From Ardenticatenaceae bacterium (GTDB taxonomy: Bacteria > Chloroflexota > Anaerolineae > Promineifilales > Promineifilaceae): a stretch of DNA of 56,220 nucleotides. Below are positions 23,065 to 31,614 of the stretch, one piece after another (the first letter of the stretch is position 1; each line of letters starts with the position of its first letter). The position numbers and the translations under genes were made by a program. The notes beneath the pieces are model-generated. The model searched no databases and was not told where the DNA came from. It was given only the letters and a program-made list of their open reading frames with translations. The stretch lies in assembly GCA_011525915.1 (NCBI GenBank), contig WYBM01000072.1, positions 1 to 56,220 of the forward strand, written 5' to 3'.

Positions 23065-26051
23065 GTGAAAAAACTGACGGTATCAATTTTTGGGAAGTCT
23101 TGAATACAGCAGCGACGGCGTTACAGAAGGCAGTTCACTCAGAAACGGCCGTGTATGATGCTTTCCGTGAACAGTTAATCCGGTTGGGGTTGCAGGGTAG
23201 TGTTAACTGGTTGGATGAAGCGGGTACGACGCTTACCCTGACAACTGTTGTCCTGGCACCACGCATGATGCGCATATTAAAGCGGTTTGAATTAGTAGCG
23301 GGTGATACGGCAGAGGGTTTCAAATTCCCGATGGACTTAATGGCCCCGGTGGCACAGGTGATAAAAAAGGGGGAAGCGGTGTTTGTACCGGACAATACCC
23401 CTTTGCTGATCACCATTCTGCCCAAACGGGCCCACCCTTTTCTGAAACAGTTTGTGACTGCCTTTGGGCGCATGCCTGGGGTGATAGCCCCTTTAATGCA
23501 TGAGGGTAACGTGCGAGGCATTTTGTACCTGGTCGACCCGCACATGGTAGCAAATGACTGCACGGCCGTGACGGCTCTGGCCCATCATCTGGCTATTGCT
23601 GTTGAGAATGCTCGCCTCTTCCAACAAATGCGCCACAATGAAGAAAACCTGCGTATTTTGGCTGAAAATGTTCCCGGCGTCATTTATCAGTGTGCCAACA
23701 ATTACACCTTTGACATGCTTTATCTGAATAATGCCGTCGAAACCCTTACCGGTTACCCTAAAGAGGGTTTTCTAAAGGGGGAGATAAGTTTCCGAGATTT
23801 ATACCATCCTGATGATTCCCCCCACATTCGTCCTGCCGAGGATACCCGTTTCCGAGAGATGGGCACCTTTCACCACATTTACCGTTTACGCCATCGCTCT
23901 GGTGCCTGGCGCTGGGTAGAAGAGCTGGGTACGGGGGTTTTTAATGAAGCTGGTGAATTGCTCTTCCTAGAAGGGAGCATTACGGACATTACCGAGCGCA
24001 GACAGGCGGAGATGTTACAATCCACGCTCTATCGCATAGCCACGGTAGCCAATGCCGATCTTACACTTGACCAGCTTTATGAGGCGATCCACGCCATTCT
24101 GGGCGATTTGATGGACGTGCGGAATTTTTATATTGCCCTGGTTGACGATGAATCCAAGCTGTTACATTTGCCTTATTTTGTAGATGAAAAAGATACTTAT
24201 GATGGTCTGCCTTTTAACGGTGAAGGTGGGTTGACCGATTATGTGTTACAACGTGGGCAGCCTCAGCTGCTTTCACGCTGGGATTTAAAGCGCCTGGAGC
24301 AGGCAGACATGATAGGCATTATTGGGACCAAACCTGAGGTATGGCTTGGGGTACCGTTACGGACACAATCGCAGGTGTTTGGGGCTATGGTTGTCCAAAG
24401 CTATGAAGATGCCTCTATGTATACAGAGCGCGAAAAGCAGTTATTGTTTTTTGTGTCAGGGCAGGTGGCCGCCGCCATAGAACGGAAACGCGCTGAAGAA
24501 CAGATGTACGTGATGGCTGCCAAATTAGCGGAGCAGGCCCGTATGTTTGAGGCAATTTTGTCTACCACGCCTGACCAGTACGTGGTCTATGATCGAGACG
24601 GCCGTATTATTTTCATTAGCCCGGCGATGTTGCCAGATCTGACGCTGTCACCTGACGAAATTATTGGCAAAACGTTTCGTGAACTGGCTTTCTTGCCTGA
24701 GGCAATTCTGCAACAGCATGAGCGTGACCGGGAGCAGGTTGTGCGCACTGGCCAGGCAGTCCATGGCGAAGTGCAGGTGCCTGGGGTCCAGGGGATGCGT
24801 GATCTGGAGTACATTCTCAGCCCTATCAAGGACGAGAAGGGTGAGGTGACGGCCGTTGTCTCTGCTACCAGAGATATTACCCAACGCAATAAAACGAAAG
24901 CCGCCCTGCACCACGCTCAAAAAACAGAGAGCCTGGGTATTCTGGCGGGCGGTGTGGCCCATGACTTTAATAATTTGCTGGTGGGTATGATGGCTCAAAC
25001 CTCGTTGGCCCTGGCAAAATTGCCGCCCAGCAGCTTGGCCGTGGCACACCTTCAAAAGGCGCTCAGGTCTGCGGAGCGGGCGGCCGTATTAACCAAGCAA
25101 ATGCTGGCTTATTCCGGCCAGGGGCATTTTACCTCTCAGCCCATTAACTTAAATGACTTACTTCAAGATAACCTGCATTTGCTGCATGTGACCATTGGCT
25201 CGCGCATCCGATTGGAACTTTGCCTGGCCGACGCTTTGCCGTTTATGCAAGGTGATCCTGGCCAGATACAGCAGATTATGATGAACCTGGTATTAAACGG
25301 CAGCGAGGCCATTGGTGATCATCATGGGGTTGTTACCTTAACCACCAGTCTACGGATGATTTCTGAAGCGGATGAAGCCTACTGGCAGGTGACGAATGCA
25401 CCTTTGCCGCCGGGTCATTATGTTTGCCTGGCAGTCAACGATGATGGCGTTGGCATAGATGAGGCTGCGCTCAACCGTATATTTGAGCCGTTTTTTACCA
25501 CCAAGTTTACCGGGCGTGGCCTGGGGTTGGCTGCTGTTCTGGGTATTGTACGTGGTCACCAGGGTGGTTTACGTGTCAGCAGCGTTCCTGGGGTTGGCAC
25601 AACGTTTGAAATCCTTTTCCCAGTAAGTGTGGCACAGGTAGATACAGACTTGCCCCATCAAGACCTGCCGGTTCTGGCTACCGGTCTGGTATTGGTTATT
25701 GATGATGAGCAGCCGGTACGGGAGGCGGTAAGAGATATTTTAGCCTTAGAAGGTATCGAGGTGCTGACGGCCGTAAATGGTGAAAAAGGGGTTGCCGCTT
25801 ATCGGCAGCACCAAAAGCAAGTCAGCCTGGTTTTGTTAGACCTCTCTTTGCCTGACGTGCGTGGTGAGATTGTCTTTTCCCAACTTCAAGAGATTAATCC
25901 CGATGTGCGTGTGATCCTCTCTTCCGGATACAATGAACGTGAAGCCCTTCAGGGTTTTGAGCAGGGTCTGGTGAGCTTTTTACAAAAACCATACCCTTTA
26001 AATGCCCTGGTGCAGGCTGTTTCCAAGCATTTGTTGACTCCTGAACTGTAA
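23058..26051 (+). CDS. Hybrid sensor histidine kinase (GAF-PAS-GAF-PAS-HisKA-HATPase-REC)
   Basis: 997-residue soluble hybrid kinase without membrane segments. GAF1 spans about 15-185 and PAS1 about 195-315 (VIYQCANNYTFDMLYLNNAV). GAF2 spans about 320-480 (RNFYIALVDDESKLLHLPY) and PAS2 about 490-610 (YVVYDRDGRIIFISP). The HisKA H-box is LAGGVAHDFNNLL with the phospho-accepting His. The HATPase domain has QIMMNLVLNGSEAIG, DDGVGIDEAALNRIFEPFF and GRGLGLAAVLGIV. The C-terminal receiver has acidic pocket DDE, phospho-Asp in LLDLSLPD, Ser in ILSSG and Lys in LQKPYP. There is no DNA-binding output and no response regulator gene beside it, so signals probably pass to a distant partner. ATG 23058 is chosen; a TTG at 23049 is in frame. 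An upstream ORF overlaps the start. Confidence 0.93.
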   Translation: MVSEKTDGINFWEVLNTAATALQKAVHSETAVYDAFREQLIRLGLQGSVNWLDEAGTTLTLTTVVLAPRMMRILKRFELVAGDTAEGFKFPMDLMAPVAQVIKKGEAVFVPDNTPLLITILPKRAHPFLKQFVTAFGRMPGVIAPLMHEGNVRGILYLVDPHMVANDCTAVTALAHHLAIAVENARLFQQMRHNEENLRILAENVPGVIYQCANNYTFDMLYLNNAVETLTGYPKEGFLKGEISFRDLYHPDDSPHIRPAEDTRFREMGTFHHIYRLRHRSGAWRWVEELGTGVFNEAGELLFLEGSITDITERRQAEMLQSTLYRIATVANADLTLDQLYEAIHAILGDLMDVRNFYIALVDDESKLLHLPYFVDEKDTYDGLPFNGEGGLTDYVLQRGQPQLLSRWDLKRLEQADMIGIIGTKPEVWLGVPLRTQSQVFGAMVVQSYEDASMYTEREKQLLFFVSGQVAAAIERKRAEEQMYVMAAKLAEQARMFEAILSTTPDQYVVYDRDGRIIFISPAMLPDLTLSPDEIIGKTFRELAFLPEAILQQHERDREQVVRTGQAVHGEVQVPGVQGMRDLEYILSPIKDEKGEVTAVVSATRDITQRNKTKAALHHAQKTESLGILAGGVAHDFNNLLVGMMAQTSLALAKLPPSSLAVAHLQKALRSAERAAVLTKQMLAYSGQGHFTSQPINLNDLLQDNLHLLHVTIGSRIRLELCLADALPFMQGDPGQIQQIMMNLVLNGSEAIGDHHGVVTLTTSLRMISEADEAYWQVTNAPLPPGHYVCLAVNDDGVGIDEAALNRIFEPFFTTKFTGRGLGLAAVLGIVRGHQGGLRVSSVPGVGTTFEILFPVSVAQVDTDLPHQDLPVLATGLVLVIDDEQPVREAVRDILALEGIEVLTAVNGEKGVAAYRQHQKQVSLVLLDLSLPDVRGEIVFSQLQEINPDVRVILSSGYNEREALQGFEQGLVSFLQKPYPLNALVQAVSKHLLTPEL

Positions 26052-26163
26052 TAGGGCGCCAGCCTTCCGTTGTGCGCACCCCCCTGACAGCACTTTTTTG
26101 ACAACCTCTGGCTCTTTTGTTACCATTTTGCCTACAACTGAATACATAAGACAAGTTAAACAC

Positions 26164-26300
26164 TTCTTATCCAGAGAGGTTGAGGGACCGGCCCGATGAA
26201 ACCTCAGCAACCTTTCCGTAAAAGCGGCCCCAAAGGGAACTGCCTTTACTAGAAAAGGTGCTAATTCCGACAGAAGAAAGATGCTTCTGGGAGATGAGAA
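26164..26300 (+). ncRNA. SAM-I (S-box) riboswitch aptamer
   Basis: The conserved SAM-I core is visible: CTTATCCAGAGAGG, GAGGGACCGGCCCGATGAAA, CCTCAGCAACC and AAGGTGCTAATTCC. Stem P1 is formed by TTCTTATC (26164-26171) and GATGAGAA (26293-26300) with one G-U pair. S-adenosylmethionine binding stabilises P1 and should favour the terminator that follows, shutting down methionine genes when SAM is plentiful. The cystathionine gamma-synthase gene starts 140 bp downstream, as this logic predicts. Confidence 0.95.
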
Positions 26301-26323
26301 CGTGGCGCATGGAGAACCAAACG

Positions 26324-26357
26324 CCTCTTCTAAGCTTCTAGAAGAGGTGTTTTTTAT
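26324..26357 (+). terminator. Intrinsic terminator of the SAM-I riboswitch
   Basis: Arms CCTCTTCTA (26324-26332) and TAGAAGAGG (26339-26347) are followed by TGTTTTTTATT. It is placed between the aptamer and the start codon, the standard expression platform for transcription attenuation. Confidence 0.9.
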
Positions 26358-26440
26358 TGGATAACTTATAGACTTGACAGGTTTGGGCCATCTCCAGAAA
26401 TAGGGGGTTACAAACTCTGTCACTCTCTTTTGAGGTAATA

Positions 26441-27706
26441 ATGCCCCCAACGACCATATCTTCAAACGGTTCTGCAGACCAAACGGCTGTGGCTGACCCA
26501 TCCGGCTCGTCTACCCAGGCCGTTCACGGCCACCTGAGCCAACGTGTCTGGCAGCCGCACCACGCCCTGACGACGCCTATCACCCAAACCGCTACGTACA
26601 CGTTCAAAAATACGGCCGACTTGTGTGATTTTATGGAGGCCAAGATGTGGGGTGGCGGCCAGGAGCGGGGGGAATACGGCCGTTACGGCAACCCCACTGT
26701 GCGCAGCGTGGAAAAGCGTATAGCTGCGTTGGAGGGCGGTGGCGATGCCCTCTTATTTCCTACAGGGATGACGGCCGTTACCCACACCTTGCTTTCCATT
26801 TTGCCGACCGGCAGCCACATCGTTATGACCAATGACTGCTACCGCAAAACTCGTCAGTTTTGCAACACCTTCCTCACACGCCTGGGCATTCAAACGACAC
26901 AGGTGCCCATGGGTGATTATATCGCCCTCGCCGACGCCATCCGCCCACAGACACGCCTCATCATCAGCGAAAGCCCCACCAATCCTTACCTGCGTGTGGC
27001 TGACCTGGAACGGGTCGTGGCCATTGCCAGACAGCACAAACGCATCAAGACCATTATTGATAGTACCTTTGCCACGCCCATCAATCAGCGCCCTTTGGAA
27101 TTTGGCATAGACCTGGTCATTCATAGCGGCACCAAGTACCTTGGCGGTCACAATGACGTAATGGCCGGGGTGGTGGTGGGTGACGCTGGACTGCTGCACG
27201 CTCTGCGCCAGAGCCAGGGCATGTTGGGTGGCGTGGCTGACCCCCATGCTGCCTGGTTGGTGGAACGAGGCCTGAAAACGTTGGCCCTGCGTGTGCGGCA
27301 GCAAAACGCCACGGCCCAAACGGTAGCCAGGTTTTTAGAAAATCACCCCCGTGTCGCCCGCGTCTGGTACCCGGGTTTGCCGTCCCACCCTGACCATGAT
27401 ATTGCCAAAGCCCAGATGTCTGGCTTTGGCGGTGTGGTTAGCTTTGAGATCGCTCCCCTCACGGGCGAAGAGCCGGCAGATACGACGGCCCGTTTTATTG
27501 ATGCCATGACCATCCCTTACATCGCCCCCAGCCTGGGTGGGGTAGAAAGCCTCATCGAGCAGCCAGCCTATATGTCTTTCTATGAGCTTTCGACTGAGGA
27601 AAGATTGTCCATGGGCATTAAAGATAATTTGGTCAGATTTGCCATTGGCATTGAAGATACGGCGGATATAGTGTCAGATTTGACACAGGCATTAGCAAAA
27701 ATTTAG
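26441..27706 (+). CDS. metB: Cystathionine gamma-synthase-type PLP enzyme (trans-sulfuration family)
   Basis: 421-residue Cys/Met-metabolism PLP enzyme. Motifs: YGRYGNPTVRSVEKRIAALE, LFPTGMTAVTHTLLS, NDCYRKTRQF, SESPTNPYLRV, IDSTFATPINQRP and the PLP-lysine site HSGTKYLGGHNDVMAG. The CYRKTRQF and STFATPINQ segments resemble plant-type cystathionine gamma-synthase more than MetC or Cys gamma-lyase. The enzyme would join an activated homoserine with cysteine. An O-acetylhomoserine sulfhydrylase role cannot be excluded. It is controlled by the SAM-I riboswitch upstream, which fits methionine synthesis, and is followed 64 bp later by aspartokinase, the first enzyme of the same pathway. GAGG precedes ATG 26441. 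An N-terminal extension of about 35 residues is Ser/Thr rich. Confidence 0.88.
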   Translation: MPPTTISSNGSADQTAVADPSGSSTQAVHGHLSQRVWQPHHALTTPITQTATYTFKNTADLCDFMEAKMWGGGQERGEYGRYGNPTVRSVEKRIAALEGGGDALLFPTGMTAVTHTLLSILPTGSHIVMTNDCYRKTRQFCNTFLTRLGIQTTQVPMGDYIALADAIRPQTRLIISESPTNPYLRVADLERVVAIARQHKRIKTIIDSTFATPINQRPLEFGIDLVIHSGTKYLGGHNDVMAGVVVGDAGLLHALRQSQGMLGGVADPHAAWLVERGLKTLALRVRQQNATAQTVARFLENHPRVARVWYPGLPSHPDHDIAKAQMSGFGGVVSFEIAPLTGEEPADTTARFIDAMTIPYIAPSLGGVESLIEQPAYMSFYELSTEERLSMGIKDNLVRFAIGIEDTADIVSDLTQALAKI

Positions 27707-27770
27707 TTAATACCGTTCAGCAAGCGGCCATCCCTGGCCTTGTTAGATGGGAAACAGTGGAGATCAAACA

Positions 27771-29183
27771 ATGACCTTAGTCATGAAATTTGGTGGTACG
27801 TCGGTTGGCAGCGCCCGGGCCGTGCGGGAAACGGCCGTCCTTATTAAACACACCAGGCAGGCATGGGGCCAGGTGGTGGTGGTGGCTTCAGGCATGGGGA
27901 GTAAACCGGAAAAGGTGACTGACCTGCTGCTGAATGGGGCGCATACGGCCGCTGCTGGTGACGCCGAGACGTACAAACGAAACGCGGCCCTGATGCAGCA
28001 GATTCACCTGGAAGCTATTGACGGTTTGCTGGAGCCAGATGGTGAACGACAGGCAGTATTGGCTGAAAACGGCCGTTTCCTGGCACGGTACGAATCTTTA
28101 TGTAAAGCTGTTCATGTACTTGGTGAACTCAGCCCCCGCGCCCTGGACGCCATCGGCGGCATGGGCGAGCAGATGGCGGTGCGTATTGTCGCCGCGTATC
28201 TGCGCCAACAGGGCCAACCCGCAGAAGCCATCGACGCCACCGAACTCATTGTGACCGATGACAATTTCTTAAATGCTTCTCCCTTATTGGCAGAGACACA
28301 TGAGAAGGTACAGCACCGCTTACGGCCGTTGCTGACCCAGGGCATTATCCCCGTCGTCACCGGCTTTATTGGCGCTACCAAAGAAGGCATCACCACTACA
28401 TTGGGGCGCGGCGGGTCTGATTATACCGGAGCGATCTTGGGTGAAGCCTTGCAGGCGGACGAAGTATGGATTTGGACGGATGTGGATGGGGTAATGACCG
28501 CCGATCCACGTATTGTGGCTACTGCCAAAAGCATTCCCACCTTAAGTTACCGGGAAGTGTCTGAACTGGCGTTTTATGGCGCCGGGGTACTGCATCCCAA
28601 AACGATGCGGCCGTGTATTGAGAATGACATTCCGCTGCGCATCAAAAACACGTTTAACCCGGAACACCCCGGCACGGTCATTGTGCCCGATACACCCCGG
28701 GTGAATGGAGGCATCAAGGCTGTCACCGCCATCAAAAACCTGAGCCTGATCACCGTAGAGGGGAAGGGTATGCTGGGCGTGCCGGGCATTGCCGCCCGCA
28801 CCTTTGGCGCCGTCGCCCGCGGTGGTCAGAGTGTGCTGCTCATCAGCCAGGCCTCGTCTGAGCAATCTATCTGTTTTGCGGCCCCAGAAAACGGCACAAA
28901 GACTATCATTTCCAGTCTGGAAGCAGAGTTTGCCCATGAGCTGCATCGCCAGGATATTGACCGCATCTGGGCGTTGGAGCCGGTTTCCATTGTGACCATT
29001 GTGGGTGCGGGCATGCGGCACACACCGGGCATTGCCGGTCGTCTATTTATGGCCTTGGGCAACGCCAGCGTTAATGTCATTGCCATTGCCCAGGGATCAT
29101 CAGAGTGCAGCATTTCGGTCGTGGTGGCTGACCATGATACGGGTACGGCCGTCAGCCAGATTCACCGGCTCATTGGCAGTTAG
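27771..29183 (+). CDS. lysC: Aspartokinase (monofunctional, with ACT domains)
   Basis: 470-residue enzyme that phosphorylates L-aspartate, the entry step to Lys, Thr and Met. The amino-acid-kinase domain starts with VMKFGGTSVGSARAV, includes TTLGRGGSDYTGAILGEAL and the nucleotide-site segment VWIWTDVDGVMTADPRIV, and continues with SYREVSELAFYGAGVLHPK. Two ACT domains follow (about 310-470: ITVEGKGMLGVPGIAAR and VSIVTIVGAGMRHTPGIAG), where amino acids act as feedback inhibitors. There is no homoserine dehydrogenase domain. ATG 27771 has GGAG 9 bases before it and fits the family start; ATG 27747 is in frame but lacks a ribosome-binding site. It probably shares the SAM-I-controlled transcript with the preceding gene. 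Confidence 0.92.
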   Translation: MTLVMKFGGTSVGSARAVRETAVLIKHTRQAWGQVVVVASGMGSKPEKVTDLLLNGAHTAAAGDAETYKRNAALMQQIHLEAIDGLLEPDGERQAVLAENGRFLARYESLCKAVHVLGELSPRALDAIGGMGEQMAVRIVAAYLRQQGQPAEAIDATELIVTDDNFLNASPLLAETHEKVQHRLRPLLTQGIIPVVTGFIGATKEGITTTLGRGGSDYTGAILGEALQADEVWIWTDVDGVMTADPRIVATAKSIPTLSYREVSELAFYGAGVLHPKTMRPCIENDIPLRIKNTFNPEHPGTVIVPDTPRVNGGIKAVTAIKNLSLITVEGKGMLGVPGIAARTFGAVARGGQSVLLISQASSEQSICFAAPENGTKTIISSLEAEFAHELHRQDIDRIWALEPVSIVTIVGAGMRHTPGIAGRLFMALGNASVNVIAIAQGSSECSISVVVADHDTGTAVSQIHRLIGS

Positions 29184-29206
29184 AGACGGGCCAGTTCAAA
29201 ACGCGG

Positions 29207-29302
29207 TTAGGGCTCTATTTGCCATACCTGCACTGAGCCATCCGGCTGGCGTCCCACCAGGTAACGGCCGTCGACGCTGAAAGGCGCCTCATGGCCAACG
29301 TT
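29207..29302 (-). pseudogene. Remnant of a WD40-repeat gene (last blade only)
   Basis: On the minus strand this stretch reads APFSVDGRYLVGRQPDGS followed by VQVWQIEP and a stop, the shape of the final blade of a WD40 propeller (S-x-DGRY, PDGSVQVW). No plausible start or earlier blades exist: the frame closes at a stop about 40 codons upstream. The rest of the 315-bp gap between aspartokinase and the iron-binding lipoprotein (29184-29498) holds two ACGGCCGT sites and no gene. It is probably what remains of a deleted neighbour gene. Confidence 0.55.
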
Positions 29303-29498
29303 CTTTGAACTATGGTTAATCTCCAACTTAACCAACTTCTACAATATCGGTTAACGGCCGTCAATCTGCAGGTTATCTCTTTGTCAACTTTTAAATGAAC
29401 CTTTGTGCTTGTTTCATGAGTGCCACATGCCCATAATCCCCGGCAGCATATGTCAAGACATCTGCAAATTCTTAACGGTTACAAAAGGAGTTTTATCC

Positions 29499-30605
29499 AT
29501 GCGACGTTTAATGGCATTATTGTTGTTGGCACTGGCCAGCGTTTTAGCTGCCTGTCAGGCCAGCGGCGGGTCGGCTACCGCCGTGGCCGACCCCCAACCA
29601 CAAGCGGACCCCCAACCACAAGCAGACCCCGAAGCCGTCACCCAGACTGAGGGTGACGGCGCTGGCGGCAAACTGATCATCTACTCTGGCCGCAGCGAGA
29701 GTCTGGTGCAGCCGATTATTGAGCAGTTTGCGGCCGCTACCGGCATTGATGTGGAGGTACGTTATGGCAGCACACCTGAACTGGCTGGCGTGCTGCTGGA
29801 AGAAGGTGAAAACAGCCCTGCCGATGTATTCTTTGCCCAGGACCCCGGTGGGTTAGGCGCTGTACAGGCTGCCGGGCTGCTGACACCCCTGCCGGCAGAG
29901 CTATTAGCAAAAGTCCCTGAACGTTTTGCTGCTGAAGACAATTCCTGGGTAGGTGTTTCCGGCCGGGCGCGTGTGGTTGTTTACAATACCAACGTCATTA
30001 CCGACCCAGCCACCCAGCTGCCGGAAGATATACAAGAGTTCACGGCACCGGCATGGCACGGCCGTATCGGCTGGGCGCCCACCAATGGATCCTTCCAGGC
30101 TATGGTGACGGCCATGCGTGCCGTCTGGGGTGAAGAAGCCACCCGCGCATGGCTGGCCGGCATTCAGGCCAACAACCCGGTAGTCTATGAAGGTAATACC
30201 CAGATCGTGCAGGGTGTGGCTGATGGCGAAGTTGACATTGGTTTTGTGAATCATTACTATCTCTACCGCTTCCTAAGCGAGCAGGGTGAAACCTTCCCGG
30301 CACGTAACCATTTCTTGCCCTCCGGAGGGCCAGGTTCGCTGATTATGGTTTCTGGCGCTGGTATTTTGCAGGGTGCGGATAACGCCGAAAATGCAGAACG
30401 GTTTATTGAATTCCTGCTGTCTACCACCGGCCAGCAATATTTTGCAGACCAGACCTATGAATACCCGGTGGTGACCGGTGTGGCCACCCAGGCGCAGCCG
30501 CCTTTGGCCGACCTGGATGCATTGGCCGTGGATGTTTCTCTGGCTGACCTGGCTGACCTGGAAGGGACGACAGATATGTTGATTGATTTGGGAATTATTG
30601 AATAG
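29499..30605 (+). CDS. Iron(III)-type ABC transporter substrate-binding lipoprotein
   Basis: Extracellular binding protein of 368 residues (FbpA/FutA-like, family 1). A signal peptide with lipobox (LALASVLAAC) is followed by a low-complexity linker with a DPQPQA repeat. The mature domain has KLIIYSGRSESLVQPIIEQF, GIDVEVRYGSTPELAGVLLE, PADVFFAQDPGGLGAVQAAG, VGVSGRARVVVYNTNVI and NHYYLYRFLSEQGETFPARN; the tyrosine pair YY in the last segment is where iron ligands lie in FbpA homologues. AAAGGAG precedes ATG 29499; the upstream in-frame start at 29403 would bury the signal peptide. The matching permease and ATPase genes begin 1 kb downstream, after a methyltransferase gene. The DtxR, Feo and ferritin context supports iron as cargo. 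Confidence 0.88.
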   Translation: MRRLMALLLLALASVLAACQASGGSATAVADPQPQADPQPQADPEAVTQTEGDGAGGKLIIYSGRSESLVQPIIEQFAAATGIDVEVRYGSTPELAGVLLEEGENSPADVFFAQDPGGLGAVQAAGLLTPLPAELLAKVPERFAAEDNSWVGVSGRARVVVYNTNVITDPATQLPEDIQEFTAPAWHGRIGWAPTNGSFQAMVTAMRAVWGEEATRAWLAGIQANNPVVYEGNTQIVQGVADGEVDIGFVNHYYLYRFLSEQGETFPARNHFLPSGGPGSLIMVSGAGILQGADNAENAERFIEFLLSTTGQQYFADQTYEYPVVTGVATQAQPPLADLDALAVDVSLADLADLEGTTDMLIDLGIIE

Positions 30606-30680
30606 GATGGCCGTTTGTCGTGCGTAGTTTATGGTATGGCGCTATGATCCAGACCATAAATTACGCACGATGAGGTTATT

Positions 30681-31343
30681 ATGGCCAATCAAAAGACGGA
30701 ACTGAGCGCAGATTTACACCAATACATGCTGGCGGTTTCTTTACGTGAGCCAGAGATTTTACAGCAGTTGCGGGCAGAAACGGCTGACCATTCGCAGGCC
30801 AGTATGCAAATCCCGCCGGAACAAGGCCAGTTCATGGCCTTGCTCCTCAGGCTGATGGGCGCCCGCCGGGCGCTAGAGGTGGGTGTGTTCACTGGTTATA
30901 GTTCGCTGGTGACGGCACTGGCATTGCCGGACGATGGGCAGGTGGTAGCTTGTGATGTGAGCGAGGAATTTACGGCCGTGGCCCAACGTTACTGGCAGGC
31001 AGCCGGTGTGGCCCACAAAATTCAGCTGCATCTGGCCCCGGCCACAGAAACATTGGCCCGGCTGTTGGCGGCCGGTGAGGCAGGCCGCTTTGATTTTGCG
31101 TTTATTGACGCCGACAAACCCAATTATGACGCCTACTATGAAGCGTGTTTGCAGTTGGTACGGCCTGGTGGGCTGATCGCTGTTGATAATGTGTTCTGGG
31201 ACGGCCGTGTGCTGGACTCCGACGACCAATCTGACGATACCAACGCCATTCGTGCCCTTAACCACAAGGCATACAACGACGACCGCGTAGAGCTGAGCCT
31301 GGTACCCATTGGCGACGGCCTGACACTTTTGCGCAAGCGCTAG
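30681..31343 (+). CDS. SAM-dependent O-methyltransferase (caffeoyl-CoA O-methyltransferase family)
   Basis: 220-residue class I methyltransferase of the OMT family 3. SAM-binding motif: ALEVGVFTGYSSLVTALALP (about 67-86). Acidic and metal-binding positions lie in FDFAFIDADKPNYDAYYE and the conserved RPGGLIAVDNVFWDGRV. Such enzymes methylate catechol-type hydroxyls with a divalent metal. It lies between the iron-binding protein gene and the permease gene, 75 bp after the former, on the same strand, and is followed by a repeat hairpin. A link to iron, such as methylation of a catechol chelator, would be speculation. ATG 30681 has GAGG nearby. Confidence 0.9.
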   Translation: MANQKTELSADLHQYMLAVSLREPEILQQLRAETADHSQASMQIPPEQGQFMALLLRLMGARRALEVGVFTGYSSLVTALALPDDGQVVACDVSEEFTAVAQRYWQAAGVAHKIQLHLAPATETLARLLAAGEAGRFDFAFIDADKPNYDAYYEACLQLVRPGGLIAVDNVFWDGRVLDSDDQSDDTNAIRALNHKAYNDDRVELSLVPIGDGLTLLRKR

Positions 31344-31349
31344 GGCCAG

Positions 31350-31463
31350 TGAGCAGAAGTCAGTAATCAGTGTTCAGTAAACAGTGTTCAGTAAACAGTG
31401 TTCAGTAAACGGTTATGGGCGTCAGGCCTTACTGAACACTGTCCCCTGATAACTGAAAACTGG
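31350..31463 (+). repeat. CAGT-type tandem repeat forming an inverted structure
   Basis: The 14-bp unit ACAGTGTTCAGTAA occurs about three times (31379-31411), preceded by AAGTCAGTAATCAGTG. The complementary style (TTACTGAACACTG and ATAACTGAAAACTGG) follows to 31463, so a long hairpin is possible. It separates the methyltransferase gene from the permease gene; nothing else is seen in the remaining gap to 31614. Confidence 0.7.
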
Positions 31464-31614
31464 TGCTAGGGCGCTGCCACAAGAAACGCCCGCGGCTTTT
31501 TGAACGCTGGTTAATTTGTGGTTGTTCCATTGGTAAACTTCAAGTTAACCCCGTCCCTTGTTTCAGAAAGCACAATTCGTTAAGGTAACCCTAGTTTTGT
31601 TAGAAGAGGGTTAG

